A DNA stretch of 64,000 bases from Poa pratensis (GCA_947311845.1 CAMZMU010000123.1:14050484-14114483); one strand, 5' to 3'. Numbered from the stretch's first letter, positions 45,216 through 57,758 are shown. Notes: generated by a model from the sequence alone, not told the origin. Made by a program: numbers and translations.

Positions 45216-45804
45216 TCACACATATTAGTTAGTCCCTAAAACACGAGGAGCCCTTAGGAGTGCTCTGGTTACCAAATCCCCTGCTAGCCCCAATCCTCTC
45301 GGAAATGGAAAATACACCCCTGTAATTTCCTGAAAACCTCTAGCGAGCGAGCAGTACTGGAAGCCGTCACTAGATCACCCAGCCCACCTCCTTCCGTAAG
45401 AAGAGAAAACAATGTATTAGTGTGCATGTTTACTCACTTTAGTCTGCTGTCTGCCCCTCAAAAAAAAACTGCTGTCTGCGCTCAGCCGTCGTCTGACTAG
45501 CTCACTCTCTCGCTCCATTTCCATGTTCAAGATAGTACAAACCATGCACTACAGTGTAGAGTCTCGTGCATGGCCGACTGCCCGACCCCGCCCAACACAC
45601 GAATCGCATTCGACCGAGAAGGAGCAGAGAGATAATTTTGGACGTTTCCGTTCGGACTTCGGACGCCGCACGCGTCCGTACCCACATGTACGTACGTACA
45701 GTACGGGTGAATTCAGTCGACCCGATGTCTGTCCGCACACCTGGTTGGCTGGACGCTCAAATAGAGAGCCGATGGTGATGGCACAACGGCCGGGCGGGTG
45801 ATCT
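45216..45804. other. intergenic, no gene seen
   Basis: Ordinary sequence between the duplication and the MULE. Both-strand frames here overlap without motifs. Confidence 0.5.
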
Positions 45805-45813
45805 GGGGCGAAC

Positions 45814-47323
45814 GAGAAAATTGCAAAAAACCACCGGTCAAGTTTCAAAAAGCCACCGGTTTCACCAAAGTCGCAAATCACCACAATTTTTCGTTGACAG
45901 CGTTGCAAAAAACACTTGATTTTAACTGTTACCTCCTTTAACCTCGATTCTGACAGTGGGGCCCACTTGCAGGCGTGATGTGGCTTTTTATTTGTAAAAC
46001 TTGGGTGTTTTTGTAAAAAATGTGGGACCCACTTGGAGGAAGTCAACTCTGCCCCGATCTGCTCGGCCCCCATCTGCTCGAGCAGGGCATGGTGGCGGTG
46101 GCGTTGGAGACGAGGAGACGCCGGAGAAGACGGCCGCGGGGCAGAGGCGATGGTCGAGTCGGCGACCTCCGTGGCGAGGGCCGGTGGAGTTTGCGCGCGC
46201 CCGCGCTGGCCGACGCTCGCCCTATTCCCGCAGCGAGACGGGGATGGCGGGCCGGCAGCGCTCGCGCTCCAGGCCACGCCGTGAGCGAAGACGGAGGCGA
46301 GCGGATCCAGGCGACGCGGTGAGCTCCTGTGCGAGCGGCAGAGCACACCCCTGCAGGGGTTCCTGCTCCCGCGCGCTCCTTTTGATCATCCTCGTCGCCT
46401 CGACGCTGGTCCGGGGCGCCACGGAGCAGCGCGTGAGCCTCACGGCCACCGCGGTCTGGAGCGATGGCTGCTTCGTCTCCTACGCCGATACCAACGCCAC
46501 CACATCCAGCGAGGACGCCTTCCGCGCGCGTGTCATCTCCGGCCCCGCCGACACGCTCGCCAGGAACGCCTCCGACGCCGACCTGCAGAGGCTCGCCGCC
46601 GTCGCGCAGCTTCTGGCGCCGTACGCGGCCGGGAGCAACAACATGCTGGCCGTCACGAACGCGACCGAAGTGGCGAACTGCAACTTCTGCCCCACGAGGA
46701 GCACGGGCGCCGGGGCGCTGCTGCTGCGGAAATCTGACCCGGACGCCAAGGGCGCCGCCTACGCGAACGGCCACGACGACGGCGGCGCCGCCGTGACGCG
46801 CCAGCCGACTACCCTGAGGCTCCTCATCCAGCTCCTCCACGCCCGTGCGCGATGCCGTCTCGGAGACGCAGAGCGCGCCGAGGAAGCTGTCCGGTGGCGG
46901 CGGCCAGGCTCCCGACGGGCTGTGGCCGTCAATGCGAACCTTTTTTCTTTCCTCCAGCTCAAGTCAAGGGCGGGGAGGACCGACATGAGTGCTGGGCTGC
47001 TGGCCGACCGCGGGCACGGGCGCGCCCACGGCACAGACGCGGGCGCCGGTGAGGCCTCGCCGGTCAACACGAGCGTGAGGAAGATAAGAAGGCAAAAATA
47101 TTGTGGAGGACTTTTGTGCAAATGTAGGTTGCGCCACGTCATGCCTGACAGTGGGCCATACCGGTCAGAAACAGCGTCAACTCGGCTAAGATGAGGTTTC
47201 GTGGAAACTGGTGGTTTTTTGCAACGTTGTCAACGAAAAGTGGTGGTGATTTGCGACTTTGATGAAAACCGGTGGCTTTTTGTAACTTGACCACCAATTA
47301 TGGTGGTTTTTTGCAATTTTCTC
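45814..47323. mobile_element. Mutator-like element with long inverted ends (Pack-MULE type)
   Basis: The outer ends are GAGAAAATTGCAAAAAACCA and its complement. Inverted similarity continues for about 190 bases on each side (ACCGGT with TTTTTGnAACTT, CAAAGTCGCAAATCACCAC, TTTTCGTTGACA, TGACAGTGGG). Flanking nine-base words GGGGCGAAC and CGGCCGAAC match at seven of nine places, fitting an aged nine-base MULE duplication. There is no transposase; the interior is very GC-rich and coding-like, as in elements that capture host gene pieces. Confidence 0.8.
46244..47194 (+). CDS. captured open frame in the MULE, possible cysteine-rich secreted/receptor ectodomain piece
   Basis: The frame continues upstream to 46001, but ATG at 46244 is the first in a plausible position. 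It encodes an Arg-rich start, a hydrophobic segment that could be an internal signal or anchor (ALLLIILVASTLVRGA), then WSDGCFVSYADTNATTSSED and LARNASDADLQRLAAVAQLL with potential N-glycosylation sites (NAT, NAS, NAT) and NCNFCPT. The DGCFxxYxDxN block recalls DUF26 (Gnk2) domains of cysteine-rich receptor-like kinases, though the full C-x8-C-x2-C pattern is not clear. The last third looks noncoding and enters the inverted end. It may not be translated. Confidence 0.4.
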   Translation: MAGRQRSRSRPRRERRRRRADPGDAVSSCASGRAHPCRGSCSRALLLIILVASTLVRGATEQRVSLTATAVWSDGCFVSYADTNATTSSEDAFRARVISGPADTLARNASDADLQRLAAVAQLLAPYAAGSNNMLAVTNATEVANCNFCPTRSTGAGALLLRKSDPDAKGAAYANGHDDGGAAVTRQPTTLRLLIQLLHARARCRLGDAERAEEAVRWRRPGSRRAVAVNANLFSFLQLKSRAGRTDMSAGLLADRGHGRAHGTDAGAGEASPVNTSVRKIRRQKYCGGLLCKCRLRHVMPDSGPYRSETASTRLR

Positions 47324-49258
47324 CGGCCGAACAGATAGGGCACATAGTTATATAGGTAGCCATTCATCGTTCGGCTGAAGCGAGGAGTGTGACTTGCTTT
47401 CAGTTCGTTGACAAGGATCGATTTGGTTGAAATGTTCATTTTTTACACAACATTCAAAGCTCAGAATTTTGCAGTTTGTCTCTTGATAAAGCGAGCCAAG
47501 CACCAGATCGGCCCTATCTTATTCTTCTTCATAATCATCTTGTTGTACCGCATGTGTCAACAACGGAAACCACAAATGGAGCCCGGGCCACATGAAGCCC
47601 CTTTTTTTTTTCACAATTTGAAATACAGTTATATAGTTTCATGGAACTTGGAAAAACCATAGATGTGGGCTGTGGCCAATGATACATTTACGGTCCTACA
47701 AAATCTTAGGGCGAACATCTTTTATTGCAGGTTACACAAATATGACAAACTTAGACAAATTTGGAGGATAAATTTTTGGGAATTGTTTGGCTAAACCCCA
47801 GGACACCTACAACCCCAACCTTTTTTCGAGTTTTTTTTTCCTTTTATTTGTATCTCTCAAACAATATAAATTTTTATGGTTCATATGTTTTACTCAATTT
47901 AAATTTTGTAATTACTAAAAATTAAAATACAATTAATTATGTAATAATCCCAAACTTTTTCCCATATTCTATCTCCAATTTTCACTGAACCGCAAAGTTT
48001 CAAATTCAAAATTTGTATGGTTCGATAGATACAAAAAAGAAGTTATTTCAGATGAGATAAAAGGAGTAGCATGAATCTTGATGTACCTATATATGAACAA
48101 TCTAGATGGTGTGTAGCTGAGTGCCTGCTAAAAAAAAGCAACTCTCTATTTTTTTTCACTATTCACCATCTCAGGTTCAAAAATTTGTGAATTTTACCCA
48201 GCCCAGAATACAGATTATTTCGCATCGCTATTTGACACGCTTACTGAATTCATTGGTATCGACCTCTAGTTTTTTTTTCCAATTTTGTTTTTAAACTTGT
48301 AAATGTTGTTCTTGATTTTATTTTTTCAAAAAAAGAACTCCATGAAGCCTGAGCTCCATGACGCCGTACTCGTGTCAGTTGTTTGCTGTCTGGTCATCCA
48401 TAAGTGAAAACCCGTATTCATCATCTCACGAGTTTCTTTTTACGAGAACTTGTCACATATTCACATCCCAATCACTTTTTTTTTACTTTGGTTTGTTTTA
48501 TTGAGGAATGACTATATGATTTGTTACAATATCACGTGGTTTAAATATTCTTCTCATAGGCTATTGGCCTAAAAAACTCATCACCATAAGCAATTGAATA
48601 GTGCATCACTGAGATAAGTGGCGAAAAAGGAAAAGAACTTGAAGTTAGGCGAACTCTAAAGAACAAAAAATGACACATTGATGCTTTTATGACCTAAGAA
48701 CATAACAATAATGAAGTTTTCATGCCGTTTAGATGTCTCGAGCAATGGTAAAGCTTTACCTTATTTTTGAATATGCCTTACTTTTATCAAGATCAAGTCT
48801 TTTAAATTTCCCTCACTCGATATAGCACACCATCAAGTATCTAAGTCATCCGTCGGAAGTCTTGTTACACAAGACTTTGGGCTATCTAGACATGTGCTTA
48901 TTGTTCAGACACATTTTTAAAGGAATTATCTCTCCCTGTAGTCCCTAAATGCTGATAAAATGGCATCAAATGTGTGTCCCCTACATATTCCTACACAGTC
49001 CATATCCACATCCACATCCGTATGGCGCCGTTGGAAGAACATGTTATGGAGGCGGCACAACAACAAGTTGAGATGGCGATAGGCATAAAATTGATCTTGG
49101 CAGTCCTCTTCGACTGGAGCCCAAGGTGACTTCTATCACAGACATACCATACGCAATGAGTGTGGTAAATACAAGGAAGTCGTACACTCTTTGTGACGTA
49201 GTAGTGGCCCTTCTCGACCCCTACGAGTCGTACGGTGAAAAATGTTTCTACGTATTGT
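47324..49258. other. intergenic, no gene seen
   Basis: AT-rich with T-rich tracts. A short stretch near 49020-49200 has coding-like composition but no motif. No terminal repeats were recognised. Confidence 0.5.

Positions 49259-49288
<30 letters not shown>
49259..49288. repeat. poly-G tract, 30 bases
   Basis: Uninterrupted run of 30 G after CGTATTGT, the longest homopolymer in the window. Confidence 0.95.
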
Positions 49289-49289
<1 letters not shown>

Positions 49290-51672
49290 GTAGAAGAACT
49301 TGGAGTCGTCAATCTCTTTCTCCAAGATTCATATGAATCGATGTCGGTCGAAGGTGTGAAAGCACATTCCGATGTAGAATACCTAAAACCAGAAAGAGGT
49401 TCCCCACTCTTCTTTGATCCGTCTGAGGGACGAGTGTCATATCTCTTGTTTTGGATTTTGCTTATTGTTTCTTTGACAGTAAGTAATTAACTATGATGGT
49501 TTTTGCATAAAAAAATGAACATGTTAATCGTCGATCGTGATCGTGACGTATATTTGAATAGGATAATAGCTAGGCCCATGTCACTTACTAATAAACGGTC
49601 GATTAGGAATTATCTTGTCCTCTTTTGATGAGAAAGTACTTGCTGCCGACAAGAAAAGAAATGGAAACGTAGGTCCAGTGGCTACCCTGCACTTCAAGGG
49701 TTTCTTCGTAGTATACGTGTAACGACGATGCTTCTCTGGCACCATCATCACATCATGCATACCACAAAGATAATACTACTATTTGAACTCCATGCTTGTT
49801 GCTTGCCATGGAAGTTTGGACATTAATGGCGTTATGGACGTCGGATTACTTTGTTCCCACTACCACCTATCGCCTCCGCCAACCAACTAAGGCCAAAGAA
49901 AGGGCAATCGCAATTCGCAAGTACTCCAGTTTTCAGTATGGCAGTGTGTGTATAGTACTTCGTCGTCTCTACCTATTCGCCGCTGCCGCCGTCGTCGACA
50001 TCGTCCGTCGTGTAGGTGTCCTGATCAGTGAGAAACCGCGCGCGCGGCCTGATAATTGGCGTGAATTCCTGGTTGCACGGCGCGGCGCGGCGGCTTTAGT
50101 GAGGCCGGCCGGGAGAGCTCACGTGGTCGGTAAGACGGCGGTCGTTTTCCTTGCTGGTGACCGTGTCGTCGGTTGCCGCTCAGTTTGGTGCGTCGTCCGC
50201 GCGCGCGGTGCCCGCCTGCCTGAGAGATTATTCCTGTACCGTGTTCATCTTCGTCTTATCAGCGGTTGCGCTGCCCCCATCGCAGGCTTCAGGCCGAAGC
50301 TAAGCTAAGCTAGCTATAGCTTCTTCTCAAAAGATTCATCCGCCAATCATCATATAGCCAAGGAGAAGGACAGCACGTACGAGATTCCGTTTCTCCGGTA
50401 ACCGAATTTCCACCGAGGAGCGATCGAGGAGAACATGGCGTGGTATGATCATTAGAAAGCCACCATGCCTACCGATTAGTAGCATGGGGGTCACTTTCTT
50501 ATTCTTGTTTTTCTCAAGTGAGGCTTTGCGGTAGTAGCGGCTGCAAGCTCAGACTAAAGTGGCTACATCAGAGGCCTGTTTCTTTGCTAATTCATAGTAT
50601 AGAGCTTTAGATTAGAGAGAGGTGGCTCCTGGCTCGTATTTTTTCACTCTGACGAAGAACATTCAGAGTGCACGGTTCCTGTGAAGTGAACAAATAAAAC
50701 ATAAAATGAAGGAGAATCATATATCCAGTACACTAGATTCCGTTTCTCCAGTAACTGAATTTGTCCCAGTGGGAACTGGGAACATGATAATATGATGATG
50801 ACAATCGCGGAGAAATAATATGATGATGATGATGACGTGATCTAATGTGCATCGGTTAGCTAGCAGGTCACTGTCTTCTTTTTCCGTGATTATCAAGTGA
50901 GGCTATACTGTACTACCACTGATTGCAAGCAGAGTTCCGCGAAGGTCGACTTGCATGGTGGCATCTAGTTAGCTTAGCTCGGACTGAAAAGCTAGCTGCT
51001 ACAAATATATGAGTATACATCAAAGGGCATGTGCTATGAAAAATATATTCTGATGGAGCTACTGTTAATTAGCATCTGCTAACCGATTCGGTGTACAAAT
51101 TGGTACCATCATTGTTGGAAGACAGCGACGCCGTGCCACTGATGGTGAATGAACGGAGCACGCATTACTGTGAGATGGGTTCATCTGGCTTGATAGGTGC
51201 GCTTAACCGCCAACTTAATGGAGCCGATCGATCGATCGAGTTCATAATTGTGCGCACCAAACCTGACTTTGGGCCATACAGAAAAAACCTGGCTATTGGC
51301 TATACACAAAAGCAGCTTTTGCTTACTACATGTGTGACCACATTTGGTCACATTCAACCCGTCACAATACAATACTCTTACTACATGACGTGTGTAACTG
51401 AAGAAAGTATATAGCTGAAAAAAATAACATGCCGGCCAAAATATATTCAAGGGTCTCCCTGATTTCAGATGCCTGAATTCCCGGAAAGTCTGAACTGAAC
51501 AGGTACTGCTGCAAGTAGCAGCAGTGGTACCTCTGAAACGTGCAAACTCAGTCATATAACCGTTGTGGACTGTGGTAATCCGGTGGTTGGAATTGCCATG
51601 GATGAAAGACCATTTAGAAACTGCTGAAAGCTACCCGCGAGATTCCCGAGCGCCCATGCGGCGGGGAAACTC
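49289..51672. other. upstream region of the protease gene, no gene seen
   Basis: An old internal duplication is visible: GATTCCGTTTCTCC(G/A)GTAAC recurs at about 50384 and 50738, followed in both by CAAGTGAGGCT further on (50370-50560 against 50720-50940). A 170-codon frame at 49796-50308 has no recognisable domain and was not accepted as a gene. Confidence 0.5.
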
Positions 51673-51680
51673 TATAAAAG
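51673..51680 (+). promoter_or_regulatory. TATA box of the aspartic protease gene
   Basis: CTATAAAAGG, 88 bases before the start codon, in consensus plant form. Confidence 0.75.
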
Positions 51681-51760
51681 GCCACACGGGTGCTGAGCTT
51701 AGTGCTATCCAGAGCCTGCACTGAGCTACCCACCGCAAGAAGAAGAAGGTTTCAGACAGG

Positions 51761-54700
51761 ATGGCGCCGTGGCCCCTTCTCCTTGCTGCCTTCTCCCTGC
51801 TCTTCGCGGTGGCGACTCCTATCAGGGACATCACTGACGCCTGCTCGTCTCAAGTACAGGGTATGTACATACATAGTTTCTCCTAGCCTTGACTGAATTT
51901 CTTGGATAGTGTTCTTGCATGTCTTTGCCTTGCTGTAATTGTTTCTGGTTCATGCATGCAACTCGTTCAGAGATAGCTAGCTGCTTTGTTGACATATAAC
52001 TGTGAGCACAGCGCATTAGATAGTTCAGTAGGAAGAGAAAAGAGCCAGCTGAAAAGATGTGTCGTTGCTTAAGTGGCCAGCCCAGATGGTAGAAAGGCAG
52101 GTGTCCTGAACCTGAATTGCAGTGACAAACAAGGCAGACTGAGATAGCTCAATAATTTTACCTTCAACGTGAACACCCTGTAAAAAAAATGAAAATCCAA
52201 ACCTGCAGCGTGCCCTGAATTGTTTGTCGATGTCAAAGATAATAACAGTATGAAAGTTAGCACAGATGGCCGGAACCAAGACTTGCAAAGGACAATCTAG
52301 AGAGAATCTTTTTTTTTTGTGGCGGCCGCATACTTTTGTTTAATTCTTTTATCCACCGGGGAGGAATAGTATAACAACCATGTTAGGTAGTACTCCGTAC
52401 GCTTGATCGATAAACTAGGAATACTTTCTGAAATTCCATAGCACGACCAGAATGGAAAGCGTATCGTTAGTCAGGTGCACGTGTTCGTCCATAATTGGCG
52501 CCTCGGCTCTATGCTTTGCATAGCATAGTCGTGTATATTCAGGTAATTGCCAGAGCCTGATAGCCATCATCCTGGTTAATCGATCGCCGCTTAATCAGCT
52601 GCTTCTTTACTCTGAGCCATGGATCACATCGCATCAGGTGATCACCAAATGGTCCTGGTATCGAATTGATGGCCAAGTAAGTGGCCGATCGTACTCCACC
52701 CCCGTGACATCAACCAATCAATTGAGTTAGTTAGCCGTGCTCACCGCCAACCACCGTATCTAGAGTTGTTAGCATAAAACCGCGATATTGAAGGCCAAAT
52801 TCCGAAAAAACCGCGACATTGATGTGGGATCGCAGAAAACCGCGACTTTGGTGACGTTCGTTCGCAATAAACACACATCGGTCGTTAAACGTGAATTGAC
52901 ACCGAATCTGACATGTGGGACCCACCCAAAAGCTGACGTGGCGTGGAGAGCCCCACTTGTCAGGACCAATTTGCATATTTTAACTGGGTCCCACTTCTGC
53001 AACGTACCCACGCCAGAAATCCGGCCATGTTCCGAGGCCAGGAGTGAATGATCTGCGTATGTTGTGTAGCCATATGCCTGGGGTACTTCGTAGTGCCATG
53101 GTCCATCCTCGATCTGCCTAGCTTTTGTGATCGAAGTAGTTCTCCATGCTCCAATCATCCAGTTGATGCATGATGAGTAGTACACTCTTGGGGCTGATTA
53201 TACGGCCTCAGAAAATATCTACCAGTGTTTGTCATGATCTCCTTTGCCGGAAGAAAAGAGAGGAATATGGTACTTATCTTGTACTCCACTGGAGTATGGT
53301 ATAGTCCTATGTGTTTAGGGCTTTAGGCACAAAAGTCATGGAAGGTGTGTTGAACTGGGTGGCCCTTAATCATGGCAACCACTCCAATCATCCATTATAT
53401 CATGTTGAGAACTGTTAACTATTACTAGTAGCTACCAACCAAAGGCATACACCTCACTCTCTTTTTGACGTGACGAAAACCTCCATTTTCAGTGTTTCCG
53501 CTCAAGTGAACAACGGCTACAGTTGGTACTTTGGCTGCATGCATGCTTGCAGAGCTCGTAGATTACTACTAGTAGATCGAGCATGGAGAGCCGCGTTTTG
53601 TAGGCCGAGCTACATGTAGATTCGACTTTTAAAAAATACCGAGGTTTACATGTAGCTCGGTGCCATTTACATTTTCCGACCCAACATGTCCCTTCTGTAA
53701 CTATATTGAGGTATGCAACTATAGATGAAATTCACACGTCCATGAAAGAAAAAATGGAATACATTACTACTGTATGCCCTTTGGTCAGTCACACGTTGCA
53801 ATCGACTCTCTGGTCTCTGCTGCCTCTACCACCAACATCATCTTGGACGCGAGTTAATTCTGTCATAAAAACAGTTGATCGATGCGCCGGAGGGCGATCA
53901 CGGGAGCAATTCCGGTCGACATGCATGTGACACTTCCTACCTCTGAGACAAAGTACAAATGCTACAGTTCATATGTTTGTTTGACCGTATGTGACGATCC
54001 AAACTCCCAACCTCATCGGGAAAGAAAGGAATAATCTGGTGTCTGGTTTCTTTAACCAGAATGCCTGACACCTCCAAGATGACATCTACTCCTAAATGTA
54101 AGATGTTTTAGATGTTACACATTTTGTCTAGATACATACACAAATGAGTGAATATACATATGAAATGTGTTAGATACATTTGTGTACATGTGTATGTGGA
54201 CAAAGTCTAATTAAAACATCTTATATTTGGGAACGGAGGGAGTATTACGATCTGTTTCAAAATACTTGACATAACTTTTTCACATATGGATGTATTTAGA
54301 CATGTTTACTAGATATCTATCAAAATATAAGATGTTCTACCTACTTTTGACACATGTATATAAGTTCACATGGACCTTACACTAAAATATCTAGATACAT
54401 GTGGGTTAAAAAGAGTTATAACATCTTATATTTTGATACGGAGGGAGTATATTCATATCAAATAGAAGTCAAGTACAGTATTTTGAAACGGAGGGAGCAC
54501 GTACATAGCACTGCTGTTGCCATGTTGGGCGAGGCATGGACACATTATCGTACACCACTCTCAGATCACATGACTGCTCAAGACACGATTGGTCGAGCTG
54601 CTCGGTGCGCGCCGTGCGGTAGGTTTAGTGGCTGCCGACGATGCACTGAACGTACCAACGCTCTTGCGCTCTTGCTTCGCAGCAGCAAATTAAGTCGTAC

Positions 54701-56060
54701 TACTAGCTAATCATGTCACGGTTAATTACTTAATTAGTTGCAGCAATTTTGGCGGTAAATAACTGTGTGTTACTCGATCGGCTGCAGATTTTGAGCACCT
54801 GAACGACTCCGCCCAGTACCTGCCGCTGCACACCCGCGGGGCCCCTGCTCGCCGGCGGCACTCCCGTCCGACCTCCCCTTCTCGGCGGTGCTCACCCACG
54901 ACGCCGCCCGCATCGCCTCCTTCGCCGCGCGCTCGCCAAGACGCCGCTGTCGTCGTCGTCATCCGCCGGCACCACCTCGGCCACCTCGCTCGACAGCTCC
55001 CTCGCGTCCGTGCCGCTCACGCCCGGCACGTCCTTCGGCGTGGGCAACTACGTGACCCGCATGGGCCTGGGCACCCCGGCCAAGCCGTACGTCATGGTGG
55101 TCGACACCGGCTCCTCCCTCACCTGGCTGCAGTGCTCCCCGTGCCGCATCTCCTGCCACCGCCAGTCGGGCCCCGTGTTCGACCCCAAGGCGTCCACCTC
55201 CTACGCCTCCGTCTCCTGCTCCACGCCGCAGTGCACCGACCTCTCCACCACCACGCTCAACCCGTCCGCCTGCTCCACCTCCGACGTCTGCATCTACCAG
55301 GCCAGCTACGGCGACAGCTCCTTCTCCGTCGGCTACCTCAGCAAGGACACCGTCTCCTTCGGCTCCACCAGCGTGCCCAACTTCTACTACGGGTGCGGCC
55401 AGGACAACGAGGGCCTCTTCGGCCGCTCCGCGGGCCTCATGGGCCTGGCCCGCAACAAGCTCTCGCTGCTCTACCAGCTCGCCCCCACCTCGGCTACTCC
55501 TTCTCCTACTGCCTCCCTTCGTCGTCCTCCTCCGGCTACCTCTCCATCGGCTCCTAACAACCCGGGACAGTACTCCTACACGCCCATGGTGGCCAGCAAC
55601 CTCGACGACTCCCTCTACTTCATCAAGCTCTCCGGGATGACCGTCGGCGGGAAGGCCTTGTCCGTGTCGTCCTCCGAGTACTCCAGCCTGCCCACCATCA
55701 TCGACTCCGGCACGGTCATCACGAGGCTGCCCACCAGCGTCTACACGGCGCTGAGCAAGGCGGTGGCGGGGCCATGAAGGGAAGCAAGCGCGCGGACGCC
55801 TACTCCATCCTCGACACCTGCTTCGTGGGCCAGGCCTCGCAGCTGCGCGCCCGGCGGTCAGCATGGACTTCGCGGGCGGCGCGTCGCTCAAGCTCTCGGC
55901 GCAGAACCTGCTCGTTGACGTCGACAGCGCCACGACGTGCCTGGCGTTCGCCCCCGCCAGGAGCGCCGCCATCATCGGGAACACGCAGCAGCAGACGTTC
56001 AGCGTCGTCTACGACGTCAAGAGCAACAAGATCGGGTTCGCGGCCGGCGGCTGCAAATAA
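51761..56060 (+). CDS. nepenthesin/CND41-type aspartic protease (A1), multiple indels
   Basis: Exons 51761-51860 and 54788-56060. The product is a secreted-type pepsin-like protease: signal peptide (MAPWPLLLAAFSLLFAVATP), a propeptide, then a catalytic domain with the first active-site DTG in VVDTGSSLTWLQCSPC (55102-55110), the cysteine-rich nepenthesin insert (YASVSCSTPQCTDLSTTTL and SACSTSDVCIYQASYGD), and the second active site DSGT in IIDSGTVITRLPTS (55702-55710). The end is LVDVDSATTCLAFAPA and AIIGNTQQQTFSVVYDVKSN. Exons total 1373 bases. Five one-base deletions (near 54830, 54930, 55489, 55769, 55851) and one insertion (55556) account exactly for a 458-residue protein. As written the gene is broken six times. 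The large intron is loaded with MITEs and a MULE end. Confidence 0.85.
52767..53010. mobile_element. single MULE-type inverted end in the protease intron
   Basis: Repeated AAAACCGCGA units (CGCGATATTG, CGCGACATTG, CGCGACTTTG), then CACACATCGG, TGGGACCCACC and GCTGACGTGGC copy the layout of MULE ends such as those at 45814. No partner end was found nearby, so it is a truncated element. Confidence 0.5.
54087..54244. mobile_element. Stowaway-like MITE A
   Basis: Left TACTCCTAAATGTAAGATGT and right ACATCTTATATTTGGGAACG plus GAGGGAGTA are inverted partners about 158 bases apart with TA at the ends. The interior is AT-rich and palindromic (GATACATnnACACAAATG against CATTTGTGTACATG). Confidence 0.7.
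54245..54449. mobile_element. Stowaway-like MITE B, directly abutting A
   Basis: Right end ATATTTTGATACGGAGGGAG followed by TA, left end GTTTCAAAATACTTGACATA. The interior is AT-rich with GATATCTATCAAAATATAAG. A further fragment of the same class (TATTTTGAAACGGAGGGAG) follows at 54478-54498. Confidence 0.65.
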
Positions 56061-57069
56061 TTTAACGGACGACTTGGGTAAATGGGCAACGCATTATTTG
56101 CTACTCGTCGGTCACTTCGACCATGCACAGACAGCTCAAGCTAGCATGTGGATGCATGTGCTTAATCAGGCTTCGGATGGTAGATAGAAAGACAGTTGAT
56201 AAAGTGTTGCTCTAGCGCCTAGGTGTGCATGTTCATCAAAACTTTGTTGCATAAAGGGATGGCACAGAAGATACTATTCCAAACCAAAAAAAACATGTAG
56301 GAGTGAAGCTATTTATATTATTGGCACCCGGCCATGTAGTAAACTATGCGAAAGAGGGAATGCATAGCTCGAATGTGAGTATATATATGAGCCACATAGC
56401 CAACAAATGGAACATAGCTTGAATGGAATTGTTTGGCAATTACTGGTCAAAATAGTGTGATACTTTGTACAAAATATTTCCAAGTTGGTCAAGGGAAATT
56501 CAAGATTACTTCCATCTTCCGTGAACAATTGTATAAGTGAAACTATGATGTATCCATGTGTTCTTTGGGGCATGGAAATTGCTCTACAGAAAACAAGATG
56601 TGCTGGTCTGGTTGAATTGGGCCTTGCTCGGCCGTGAGAGGAGCTTGACGATGCCATCAGCAAGCAGCCCTTCGCGCTTCGTCCGTTCCGCTCGCTCTCC
56701 TCGAGACCTCGACTGAACGGCGCCCGCAGCGGCTCCACGGCTGGACTGAAATTAAGGAAAAACAAAAGAAACGAAAAATGAATAACAAAAAAAAGTAAAA
56801 GGAAAAGAATACAATAATAAAATAAAATAAAAAAGTACTTGAGTAGAAAAGAGAACGAACCAAGAAATGAACTGGAAAGCACGGAACGATCGGCGATTCC
56901 TAAACAACGCCCGTTGCGTCGATTCATCGAGCCGACGCGTACCCCTCCAGCGAGTTTTCCTGTCTCTTTTTCTTCTATTCGTTATTTCTTTTACTGGTTA
57001 TTTCTGATGGTTTTTCTTATTTCGTTTTCTTTTCCTATTTTATTTTTCTGTTTTCTTTTCTTTTGCGTA
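56061..57069. other. 3' flank of the protease, no gene seen
   Basis: AT-rich with a GC-rich patch near 56640-56740. The long minus-strand frame 56313-56927 is low complexity (Phe/Leu from T-rich sequence) and is not accepted as a gene. Confidence 0.5.
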
Positions 57070-57758
57070 TTTCAAAATTTAAAACTATTCAGATTCAAAA
57101 AATGTTCATATACAAATTTTTTTTTTGCAAAAATGTTCAGATTTGAAAATGTTCAAATTTTGAAAATGGTTCATAACTGAAAGTTGTTCAAATTCAAAAA
57201 TGGTTCAGAATTGAAAATTGTTCAAATTCAAAAAACGGTTCAGATTTTAAAAATGTTCAAAAATAAAAATGGTACAAATAAAAATGGTTCAGAATTGAAA
57301 ATTGTTCAAAGTTAAAAAATGGTTCAGATTTTTAAAGTGTTCAAATCTCATAAATGGTTTGAATTAAAAAAGGCCTGACCCATTTTTGTTCATTATCATT
57401 TTTTAGTTCACTAATATTTTCGGTTCACTATCATTTGTGGTCCACCTATATTTTTTGTTCACTATTATTATTATTTTTGGTTCACCTGTGTTTTCGGTTC
57501 ACACGCATTTTTTGTTCACTCGCATTTTCGGTTCACTATTATTTGCGGTTCACCGACATTTATTGTTCACTTTTATTTTCGGTTCACCGACATTTTTGGT
57601 TCATTCGCATTTTTGGCACACCATCATTTTAGATTCACCGACATTGTTTGGTTAATAATATTTTCGGATCATCCTAATTTTAGTTGGGTTCATTATCATT
57701 TCCGGTTCACTATTATTTTTGGTTCACACACATTTGTGGTTCACTATTATTTGCTGTT
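57070..57758. repeat. low-complexity imperfect tandem repeats (TTCAAA.. then GGTTCACTATTATTTT..)
   Basis: From 57070 to 57370 units such as ATGGTTCAGAATTGAAAATT alternate with GTTCAAATTCAAAAA. From 57370 to 57758 units of about 17-20 bases have the form GGTTCACnnnnATTTTnn. The second array resumes at 61153-61195 after the LINE, with TTCGTTCACATTTATTTATGG, so it is one locus split by the insertion. Confidence 0.75.

Noticed and set aside
49796..50308. 170-codon plus-strand open frame as a gene
   Set aside because: No recognisable domain, no promoter or splice context, and the composition of the second half is simply GC-rich Arg/Ala/Val.
54959..55984. 341-codon minus-strand frame as a gene
   Set aside because: It is antisense to the aspartic protease exon, which has catalytic motifs; the frame is open only because of GC-biased codons.
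56313..56927. 193-codon-plus minus-strand open frame with many Phe/Leu as a membrane protein
   Set aside because: The hydrophobic stretch is the translation of an A/T-rich low-complexity tract; no conserved motif.
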